Positions 8,681-17,900 of a DNA stretch of 32,077 bases are shown here, piece by piece. The DNA is from Fragilaria radians. Lineage: Eukaryota > Bacillariophyta > Fragilariophyceae > Fragilariales > Fragilariaceae. Made by a program: the position numbers and the translations under genes. Numbering within the stretch: position 1 is the stretch's first letter; every line of letters begins with the position of its first letter. Location: NCBI GenBank assembly GCA_900642245.1, contig CAAAJI010000003.1, forward strand, positions 374,320 to 406,396, read 5' to 3'. A model generated the notes under the pieces. That model was not told the origin of the DNA. It saw only the letters and a list, made by a program, of their open reading frames with translations, and ran no database searches.

Positions 8681-9667
8681 AAAACAGTAAGGACAGCTTC
8701 ATTTATATGTTCAATATCTTTGTAGGAGTGCTATGATGAGATCTGCTTCTTAATAGTGATGATAAAATGTGAACTATAGGACCTGAAGACTAAATTTTTT
8801 TCAAGAACCAATAATTTTTTTCAAATCAAATGCAAGATGTCTCCTCAAGCATGTTTCTAGTTCTAGGTCATACGAAAGCTATCGCTTCTTGCCCCATAAA
8901 GTAAATGGGAAAATGCGATGACTGCTAAGGTTAATCTTTGACTCAAATCATGCCGATTCAGGCTTTCCAATGCACGTACGGAATTGGACTGGGCCACGAA
9001 GTGATTATTGTTTCCTCTCCGCCGTTCATGTTCGACTACATTGTAATTCGTTAACATTCTACTCAAATCAGGAGTAGGCTATAGACATTAGCATATCCAC
9101 TTCACTACACCTGAATGGCAATGATCAATGATCATTAATACACAGAGGACAAAAATATTTCAAACTCCCTCACAGTGTACGCCTAATGACTAGCTTATTC
9201 TGGATTTCATTGAGAATTCATCAATAAAGTGGTTGTGGCAATGAGTATGACATATTCCAAGAAAATGCATTCATCTTGCCCTTTATTTTGAGCTATTGCT
9301 TTGTTTCTGCTTGTGAATCAATCTGAAATTTTCATACAAAATGTATTATTTGTTCACATAAAGCAACAATCAAAATTGAAAAATTACGTTACCAAAGCTT
9401 TTCTTTTTGGACTTTATAATGATGATTGATAGTATGACAGCTTATGGATCAATGGAACAAATTACCCTAATCAAGGACATTTAATATATTTATTCATGTA
9501 CAGTAACCCCTCATACCTATCGCATTCTCACAGCCCAGGTTATGTGTACTGCTTTCGGTAAAGAATCGAATCGTCCAGTCGTTAGGGTTAGCTTAACAAC
9601 CACTAGAGAATTAACGATCTGCTATCACGTCATTGCATTTCGATTGCCAAGTTCTTGATCCACGACA
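8681..9667. other. Spacer before the UPF1 gene
   Basis: Nearly 1 kb, AT-rich except for the patch at about 8865-9057, which is visibly richer in G+C and open on the minus strand. The rest shows no long frame or family-like sequence; the UPF1 promoter must lie in the right part. Confidence 0.5.
8863..9057 (-). CDS. Possible small gene or terminal exon, 64 codons, unknown
   Basis: A minus-strand frame with even amino-acid composition (VEHERRRGNNN..., then LNRHDLSQRLTLAVIAF) covers exactly a stretch richer in G+C than the DNA around it, which is the pattern of coding sequence in this window. The first ATG is at 9057. Acceptor-like sites (tgatttgag and caatgtag) just upstream allow it to be the last exon of a longer gene, but no partner exon is convincing. 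No family is recognised. Confidence 0.3.
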   Translation of the reverse strand: MLTNYNVVEHERRRGNNNHFVAQSNSVRALESLNRHDLSQRLTLAVIAFSHLLYGARSDSFRMT

Positions 9668-12640
9668 ATGTCTGCCGCAGATGCAGAGTTAGAAGATGAT
9701 TATGAAGAATCTTTCGATGACCAATCAGATCTTTCAGAGGATGATAGAAATGAAGACGACGATGAGGAAGGGATTTACACTCTGGACCATTATGATGAAA
9801 ACAATTTGCCTCCGTATTCTTGTCGTTACTGCGGCATTCATGATCCTGCTTGTGTAGCCATGTGTGTGGAATCTGGAAAATGGTTTTGTAATGCTGGAGC
9901 TCAATCTCATCTTGTCCATCACCTTGTCAAAGCTCGAAACAATCAAGTTCAACTTCATCCAGAGAGTCCGCTCGGGGACACGGTTCTTGAATGTTATAAT
10001 TGTGCTTCAAAGAATGCCTTCGTCATGGGCTTTGTGCCTGCATCTAGTAGTTCAGTTGTTGTTCTTCTCTGTCGAGTGTGTGTTGAGACTGTTCCAGCAT
10101 TGAAAGATATGGATTGGGAACTTAGTCAATGGCATCCACTCATTCAAGATCGTAAATTTTTACCTTGGCTCATTAAAGTTCCATCAGACAGCTTACTTAT
10201 TAGAGCACGCGACGTCTCTGCAGCACAAATGTCACGTTTGGAAGATCTATGGAAAACCGAACCCGACGCTCGTTTCGCGGATTTGGATCGCCCAGATGTT
10301 GAGGAAGTAGAAATGACACCAACGCTTTTGCAATACGAAGACGGTTATCATTATCAAAATGTCCTTGCGCCCTTAGTCAAGATGGAAGCAGATTATGATA
10401 AGCAAATCAAGGAGAATCTTACAGCGGATAGTATTCGAGTAAACTGGACTCAGTCTTTAGCTGGCCGTAATGTTGCAAACTTTTCGTTTGGTCGTGGAAG
10501 ATGTGCTGATCAGAGCCGTATCATGGTTGGCGATGAGTTACGTCTGAAGCTCGGTCAAGGTGCTCAGTATTTATATGGAAAGGCATGGGAAGGAGTAGGT
10601 TATGTGAAAGACATTGTTGATGGTGAAGTTGAGCTTGAGCTAAAGACCCCTGGAAATGTACCAGACAGCATAACTGATGACTTCATTGTGGAATATATTT
10701 GGAAGAGCACTTCGTTCGATCGCATGCAAAATGCTCTCAAGACCTTTGCGATTGATGATACTTCTGTCACTGGATATATCTACCATAAACTTTTGGGTCA
10801 TGCCGTGGAAGAACAGCAAATTCTCACTGCGAAACTTCCTTCGGGAAATGAGCAAGTTCCAGGTTTACCTCAGCTGAATCAAAGTCAAAGGGATGCCGTT
10901 ACTCAAGTACTTCAGCGTCCCTTGAGTCTTATCCAAGGACCTCCAGGAACAGGGAAAACCGTTACTTCTGCAACACTTGTTTACTATCTCACAAAACAAG
11001 GAATGGGACAAGCTCTTGTCACAGCCCCTTCGAACGTTGCTGTAGATCAGCTAACCGAAAAAATTGCGGCTACAGGATTACGTGTTGTCAGATTGGCTTC
11101 CAAAACTAGAGAAGCCACATCGAGCAGCGTAGATCACTTGTGTCTGCATGTCATGACACCGTTAGCCGCTGGTGATGAATTTGCTAAATTACAGCGACTC
11201 AAGGATGAGATTGGAGACTTGAGTGAACGTGATCAAAAAAAATATCGAACCTTGAGAAACAGAACGGAGAGAGAGATTTTGCAAGCTGCTGATGTCATTT
11301 GCTGCACATGTGTGGGAGCTGGCGATCCTAGATTGAAAAACTTTCGATTTCGCCAAGTTTTGATTGATGAAGCAACTCAGGCAATTGAAGCCGAGGCCTT
11401 GATCCCTATTTGTATGGGAGCCAAACAGCTTATTATGGTTGGAGATCATTGTCAATTGGGGCCTGTTGTCATGTGCAAGGCTGCTGCTAAGTCAGGACTT
11501 ACCCAATCTTTATTCGAGCGGCTTGTGCTGAACGGTATTAGACCTATTCGTCTCCAAGTTCAATATCGAATGCATCCTACTTTGTCTGAGTTTCCCTCGA
11601 ACATGTTCTACGAAGGTAGTCTTCAAAATGGTGTCACAGAGAATGACAGACAGCTGCTTTCCCTACCTAATTTCGTTGGCAAGGAAGACTTTCCTTGGCC
11701 GGTTCCCAGGCATCCGATGTTTTTTTACTCTATCACCGGAATGGAGGAGATTTCCTCTTCAGGAACGTCTTATCTCAACCGAACTGAAGCTTCTTACGTA
11801 GAAAAGATTGTGACACATTTCCTTCGTTTAGGTGTGACGGCGACACAAATTGGTGTCATTACTCCTTATGATGGTCAAAAGAAATATGTTACTGAGTACA
11901 TGAGACGAGCGGGTCCCTTAGCGACTTCACTTTATGAGGGAATCGAGGTGGCGTCTGTTGACGCATTCCAAGGCCGTGAAAAGGATTTCATTCTCGTATC
12001 GTGTGTTCGTTCTAGCGAGACTCAGGGTATTGGGTTTCTCTCAGATCCTCGACGTTTGAATGTTGCCTTAACTCGCGCTCGCCTCGGATTGATTCTTTTA
12101 GGAAACCCTCGTGTTCTTTCTAAAAATGCACTTTGGGCGGCTTTACTATTGCATTTTAAGGAATATGATACATTGGTTGAGGGTCCGTTGAATAACTTAC
12201 GTCCTTCATTCATGACATTTTCGAGACCACGTCGTAACCCGGCTGGAGATTCTCGATACGCATTTACTGCTCTCGCTCGTGGGGCATGGGATGGCCGTTG
12301 GGAAGATCGTCGAGAGCGGGAAAATGCTGCTCCAGGATTTCGACGTAGTGGTCGCCGTGATGAACAAACTGACTCTCGGTTTGATCCTCGTTACAACGGA
12401 GGTGGTGGAAGTGTGAATAAAGATCGCAATGGCTTGCCCATTCCGAGCTTTGCCCCTCTCCCGAGTTATGCAGGATTGGATGATGCAAGCAGTGTTGGTG
12501 GCGATAGTGCCTACGGCTCCCAGTTTGGAGGAAGTAGGGCAAGTTTTGGGACGCAACAGCCTACCAGAGACCGTGGTCCTGGGTTAGGTTACTTTATTGG
12601 AGGTGGAAGTGGTGATTTCTACATGCATGATAAGTATTGA
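9668..12640 (+). CDS. UPF1: UPF1 RNA helicase, nonsense-mediated mRNA decay, 990 aa
   Basis: ATP-dependent 5'-3' RNA helicase (superfamily 1) at the centre of nonsense-mediated decay in the cytoplasm, where its N-terminal CH domain contacts UPF2. An acidic N-terminus (1-45) leads into the Cys/His zinc domain: CRYCGIHDPAC, WFCN, SHLVHHLVKA, ECYNC, LLCRVC, ending near residue 165. The helicase core has motif I GPPGTGKT (424-431), motif II DEATQ (567-571), YRMHP (633-637), DAFQGRE (765-771) and ALTRAR (800-805). The C-terminal ~150 residues are Arg/Gly/Asp-rich and low complexity, with only a few SQ/TQ sites, so regulation by UPF1-type kinases may be reduced compared with animals. The last cysteine pair of the zinc domain is CxxC, one residue shorter than in the human protein (CxxxC). 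Intronless. The start is the first ATG (context cacgacaATGTCT) and is followed at once by UPF1-like acidic sequence. Confidence 0.97.
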   Translation: MSAADAELEDDYEESFDDQSDLSEDDRNEDDDEEGIYTLDHYDENNLPPYSCRYCGIHDPACVAMCVESGKWFCNAGAQSHLVHHLVKARNNQVQLHPESPLGDTVLECYNCASKNAFVMGFVPASSSSVVVLLCRVCVETVPALKDMDWELSQWHPLIQDRKFLPWLIKVPSDSLLIRARDVSAAQMSRLEDLWKTEPDARFADLDRPDVEEVEMTPTLLQYEDGYHYQNVLAPLVKMEADYDKQIKENLTADSIRVNWTQSLAGRNVANFSFGRGRCADQSRIMVGDELRLKLGQGAQYLYGKAWEGVGYVKDIVDGEVELELKTPGNVPDSITDDFIVEYIWKSTSFDRMQNALKTFAIDDTSVTGYIYHKLLGHAVEEQQILTAKLPSGNEQVPGLPQLNQSQRDAVTQVLQRPLSLIQGPPGTGKTVTSATLVYYLTKQGMGQALVTAPSNVAVDQLTEKIAATGLRVVRLASKTREATSSSVDHLCLHVMTPLAAGDEFAKLQRLKDEIGDLSERDQKKYRTLRNRTEREILQAADVICCTCVGAGDPRLKNFRFRQVLIDEATQAIEAEALIPICMGAKQLIMVGDHCQLGPVVMCKAAAKSGLTQSLFERLVLNGIRPIRLQVQYRMHPTLSEFPSNMFYEGSLQNGVTENDRQLLSLPNFVGKEDFPWPVPRHPMFFYSITGMEEISSSGTSYLNRTEASYVEKIVTHFLRLGVTATQIGVITPYDGQKKYVTEYMRRAGPLATSLYEGIEVASVDAFQGREKDFILVSCVRSSETQGIGFLSDPRRLNVALTRARLGLILLGNPRVLSKNALWAALLLHFKEYDTLVEGPLNNLRPSFMTFSRPRRNPAGDSRYAFTALARGAWDGRWEDRRERENAAPGFRRSGRRDEQTDSRFDPRYNGGGGSVNKDRNGLPIPSFAPLPSYAGLDDASSVGGDSAYGSQFGGSRASFGTQQPTRDRGPGLGYFIGGGSGDFYMHDKY

Positions 12641-13689
12641 AAAAAGCGTTATGAATCATGTATCATCTTTTCATCGAGCGTAATGAATTCTACGTTGATC
12701 TGGATTTCAATGTATGCCTCAATGACATCCAATCGAATCACACCTAAAGGTAACAGTCATGATAAACGCGTCGGAGAAATCTGGGCAGCTTCAGTGCATA
12801 GGAGAGCTCCAATGAACAAGCTTGGATATCGAGACCAAATTAGTAGTCCGTTAGTAATCCCGTGTGTTGCAGAGTTGTCTTGAGCTCGCCATGTAGATGC
12901 ATAAATTACAGGCCTTAATCACATTTACAACTGTTTCTCGTCAATAGATTAGAATCGCTGCTGTACTTTGGTGCTACCTTTACTCCACACCATTCAAAGC
13001 TTATTAAATATCCTAGGAAACCAGTTTGGTCTTGTTGTCAATTCTCTGTATTCATTAGCAACTATACGTATCAGACTACGGTTGAGGGTAGTCATTTCAT
13101 TTGAAAGGGATTCTTTTGTGAGAATTTTCTATGCTCAACGACAATGAAGAGTTTAAGAATTGTACACCCGATGCTGCATGTACAGCTTCTTTGTCACTAA
13201 AGTCAGATTTTCTTCAGCCACCAATCTGGCCTCGCGACTAATGAGTCAAAACAAAGGATAGGGAGTTTTCTGATAGTCTATTGGATTAACCTCACCTGAA
13301 TCCAGCACGCTAAATGTGTGATAAGCAGCCACTTGATCCAGCCCTTGGTTGCCTAGGTATGCTTTTGATCTACTATAGATGCAATTCCTTTGATTCATTT
13401 TCAACGTCATTATTTGCCATACTAAAGCCTAGCTTGGGATTCAAATCACTTTCCAATACTTTAGAATGTTTAGGCGTATGTGTTGTTTCTGGAAACTTGA
13501 TTGAATGAAGATTTAGATCTAGACCAAACCAAGAAAACATCAACATGTGGGATATTTTGCTTATCCCTTCTTGAGACTTCATTTGGAATTTTCCATAACG
13601 ATTGATAAATGCACTTGGATTATGATGATCTGCTAAATAATCTCGTCTCAAAAACCAAGTGCTATCAGGGTCACCATTTCCAAAGCCAA

Positions 13690-14090
13690 ATAAGATTGCA
13701 AACACCAGCAAAACAGAATTGAGTTGATTTCAATCTGAATTTTGTCAAATGATCATTATCGATTCCATTTCGAGTTGAATCCATCAGAAGAACGGAAGTT
13801 CGCCCATATTCCGGCCCCGTAAGTTTAAAGAGAAATCAATGAAGAAGAAAAGCTCAAAAGAGTGGATTTCAAATCGAAATTATCCAACACGTCGTTGTTG
13901 ACACCTGTAAGATTAGAATCCATTAGAAAAACCGGAAGTTCGCCCATTTTGTAGCTTCCAATCAAGTCAAAAGGAGAAACCAAATATGAAACAAAGCCGA
14001 AGAGGATTACTAGCACCAGTAAAGCCAAAGTGAGTTGATTTCAAGTTGAACTCAGCACTCGCGGATGCATTGTTGACAGCATTGGTGTAC
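13690..14090. repeat. Decayed tandem repeat, about 140-160 bp unit, 2-3 copies
   Basis: Read on the minus strand, the anchor ttgaaatcaactc (or tttgaaatccactc) occurs near 14037, 13875 and 13735. A second anchor, atgggcgaacttccg, occurs near 13948 and 13808. The copies after the first and third anchors share ctggtg...atc.t.ttcggcttt, coding for LV.ILFGF in an open frame. Spacing is about 140-162 bp. Identity is roughly 70-80% by eye, with indels, so the array is old. Confidence 0.65.
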
Positions 14091-14597
14091 ATCTGTCAGC
14101 AACCCATCAACTCCTATTCCATCACTATTGCTAATTGCATCACTTCTTTGCATCAACTAGATTTACTTTAGTTAGGCTTCTTCCAGCGATCCCCTTGACT
14201 TCCTAGTTCCTCTGGAACATATTGTGACTAGTTAAGTTTCCTTAAAGCATAGAGCACAAATAGATCCTTCATCATTCCAGGATTGTTGCAAATTAAAGCG
14301 ACGGATTCTTCATTTTTTCACACAAAAGTAGGGAATTATGTTGGCTTACTTGTCGTTCTAGCTCACTGAAGAAATCAAACAATTAATATTACCTTTATTA
14401 AGGGGAATGAATACTCTTTCCAAACATTGAAATATGATTTACATCATTAAGGTTTACCTTGAACAAAATTTGACAACACTAATTTTTGTCAAGGAAATTC
14501 TATGCCACCAGTATCTAGTCAAAAAACATCAAAATCAAGGAATGGTGAGAGAATGTCAAAAAAAATTCAAGATTGACTACAGTGCTCTTACAAAAAA

Positions 14598-14760
14598 ATG
14601 GCTAATGCGAATTGTTAGTGATATGGTACTGTGTGCAAAATGTTGTTGATCAACTGAACTGTAAACAAAACTTCAAGAGGCTCATGGCTAATGCGAATTA
14701 TTAGTGACATGGTACTGTGTGCAAGATATGTTGTTGATCAACTGAGCTGTAAACAAAACT
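14598..14760. repeat. Two-copy tandem duplication, 86-bp period
   Basis: Copy 1 (14598-14672) and copy 2 (14684-14760) start with atggctaatgcgaatt and end with tgtaaacaaaact. They differ by three substitutions and one 2-bp indel, with an 11-bp non-repeated linker between them. The high identity indicates a recent duplication. It lies 170 bp before the start of the 2500-aa gene, in its likely promoter or leader. Confidence 0.9.
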
Positions 14761-14932
14761 TTTTGGTCGCTAAAACAAATGTCCATTGCGGCAGTTGAAT
14801 ATGGCAAATGACTTTTTTGAGCAATAAAATTCATCTTCAAGACAAACTTAGTATCATCGCCAATTTTTTGTTGTACCGTATCGCCAAAAATCATCCTATT
14901 TTTTGATACAACACTAACAGGTCCAAGAAAAA

Positions 14933-17900
14933 ATGAGGTACAGCAGCAATGCCTCCGATGAAATGTTCATCAATACCAAAAAAGTCCAATCAGAAGCTCG
15001 ATCGAAGAAGCGCGAGCTGGAGAGACGCTTCACAACACAACAATTTCGGAATAAAGGTGATTCCCATAATGATCGTGACGCAGTGGACACCCCTGCTGAT
15101 TTTGATGCCATTCGTGCCGCAGATGAACTCGCAGCGTCTTTGGAAGCCATTGGACTTGATCTAAGGGGCAATAGCTTTTACTCCATAAACGAAAGGCGGT
15201 CCAGTTTGAATGATCGGTATGGTGTAGTAAAGGTTAGATCCGACGAGTCCTACTCGCCCAGAAAAGTTGGGCGGCAACCGTCAAATAATCATCCATCCAG
15301 AGCACTTACTGAATCAATCCCTAGAATGATATCACGCTCGAAAAAAGAAATGGTTGAAGCTCTGGATGATGATCCCTCATCTTCAAGTAGTGACGATTAC
15401 ACTGACACTTCAGGCTCAAGTCAAAGCGAAGACGAAATAGATCGAATCGAGTCTCTTGCTTGTTATTCTTCGATGTTTCAATCTTCTCAATCTAGTGACG
15501 ATTCATTCACTGAACCAGTCAAAAAGTCTCATGATGAGAAGCCTAATCCTCCTCGAGTTGTTTGGAACCTAGTTGGCGACCAAAACTCACCGTCCAAAAA
15601 GATTACTTTTGATATAAGACGCGATGATCCGAAATCAAACCACCCAAAAAGAAGCAAAATGCATGTTGCCGATGAAAGTCGGGATGATTCGAATCCACGC
15701 AGAGGTAAAAAAGAAGTCACAAAGGGAGCTACAAGTCTTGATAAAAAATCTGTCGATCAAAGAACCAAGGGATCGACCAGAAATATTCTCAATGTAAAGA
15801 AACGAAAGTCATTGGCTGTGAAAAATCCCGATAGAACTGGAAAGGGCACAGAGAATAATTCTGAAAAATCTAAGTCATCTCCAAGACGTCATTCAAAGGA
15901 AAAAGTCAAGATTTCAAAACGACAAAGTCTTGACGATAAAGGTTATCCCGAAACCCACCAATCAACTATAATCAGCTCAAGGAGACAACGCGACGCTCCA
16001 TACAAGCAAACAGAGCGGAATGAGCTTGATCATTCAGCAAGAAAACGTTCAAATCGGTTACATTCAAGGATGCACGATGAACAAAATCAAGAAGATGAAA
16101 AGCAGCGAGGCGTAAAGCGATTGGATGATAACTTCGAATTAAAGGTTCACACACAGGAAGTCGAGAAGCATGGATGGAGAAAATCGTCAAACAGGAATGA
16201 TGAAATTCCAAACCCTTTGGAGCATTCCAGGGACTCGGATGTGAATTCAGATTCGTTGAATCGAAGTGAACAACAGCAAATATCAAGATGGTTATCAAGG
16301 AAGAGCAGTCGAAGAAAATCACGGGATCCTTCATTAACTTCTTTCAAGAGAAATGCGCAAGCTTCTTCAACTCAACATGGTCAATCAATACACTATTCCA
16401 CTAAGAGTTCAGGAATAGAGCAAAGCTACGACTCACGATGGAGATTTAAGCGAAAGGGGTTAAGTCATCAGAGAGATGAACAACAAGACGGAAAGCGAAT
16501 CATGTCTGGTGCCAGTGAAAGTGGGAATTCGGGGCATCAACCTAATCTAAAAAGTCAAAGAAAGTTGCTACATGAAGGATCTCGGGTAAAACACAGAGAT
16601 TCAAAAAGGATAAGAAATCTCGACGATGAAAAAGATCTGATTGACAAAAGATATAAAAAGAGCATAAGTGCATACCATGCGGAAGAAATCGGCAAATCCA
16701 GGAGCAAATCTTCAGAACTAAAGACATACAGAAATCGAACCAGCTCTAATGAATCTAGGAAAAGGCAAGGTAAGTCAAGTAAGTACTCATCTCCAGAAAG
16801 CACGAAAAGTCCTTCAAGAACACCTGAGTCTGTACGCCTGGAAAGTGGAGGTCATGGACGTGCTCGATCATCTGAGAGTAGACGAAGTAAATCTCGAGAT
16901 CAATCATCACCGAAGTATCGATCGAAGTTAGGACGGGAAAACTCGGAAGGAAGGTTAAGTAGTAAATCATTGGATGGAAGTCGAAGGAATTCGAGATCTC
17001 GGTCAGAAAGTAGTAGAAGCAAGTCGAGAGATAAATCAGTTGAACTAAGCAGGCAAAATTTACAAAGAAGTAGAAGCCATGCAAGCATTCAGTCATCGGA
17101 AAAAAAGTCAAATAAGTCAATCGATAATTCATCCGAAAGACATGGAAAATCATCATCTGAAAGGTATCACAGGACCTCCGATGATCAATATCTGGAAAGA
17201 CGACGGAGCAAATCCAGAGACCGGTTAAATGTGGATAATCCTAGCGAACGGAGCGATAGATTTGCGGAAAGAAGTCGGAGTAAGGAAAGAGCTCAATCAT
17301 CGGAAATTCAGCAAAAAACAAACGAGGAATCATCGGGAAAACGTCGAAGCACTACTGATGGTCATTCTATGGAAAGAAGTGAGTCAGGAGTTCAAACAGT
17401 CAAGAAATCTTCAAGGCGAACAAGAAGTGGTTCATTTGATGGTAATTCTTATGAGATTGAGGAGAGTTCTGTCCGGAATAATCAAAATAAGCAGTCATCC
17501 GAGGGATTGTTAAAGAACTTGAAATTAGGAACAAACAAAAATTCAAGAATTAGGAAAGGAACAATAGCGTTAGGAAGAGAAGAGAAAAAACAATCAATTG
17601 CAAATTCAAGTAAGGCACATTGTTGATACTATGTTACTTCTCTAATGTTCTTCTCACCTTCAGAAACAGACGCGCGTTTAAAACGTAACAAATTTTCAAT
17701 ACCTCTCTTTTCAGGTGGCTCAAAACTTGATAAATGTAGCAATGGCACTATGAAAACGGCCCATGTCTCATGTAGTGGGACAGAAAAAAATGCGGCTCAG
17801 AAACCCTCTGAAGCTTCAATTGAAAATCCTAATGAAAGAAGCATAACTCCAAAATTAGATCAAGATAATGAAGTCGTCCCAATTATTTCTGAAAAAGTCA

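Larger units (their letters stand above)
12641..14932. other. Gene-poor region with decayed repeats
   Basis: About 2.3 kb without a supportable gene. It holds a decayed tandem repeat (about 13690-14090) and a recent-looking duplication (14598-14760). Minus-strand open frames at 13373-13711 and 13825-14028 share a hydrophobic LV.ILFGF string because they run through the repeat units; stops interrupt the frame between them. 12641-13370 and 14100-14590 show nothing I can define. Confidence 0.6.

Noticed and set aside
12206..12556. 116-codon minus-strand frame inside UPF1
   Set aside because: Antisense shadow of the Gly/Arg-rich UPF1 tail, without motifs of its own.
13373..13711. 112-codon minus-strand frame as a gene
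   Set aside because: Its start lies in a decayed tandem repeat whose other unit has stops, and the remainder has no family features.
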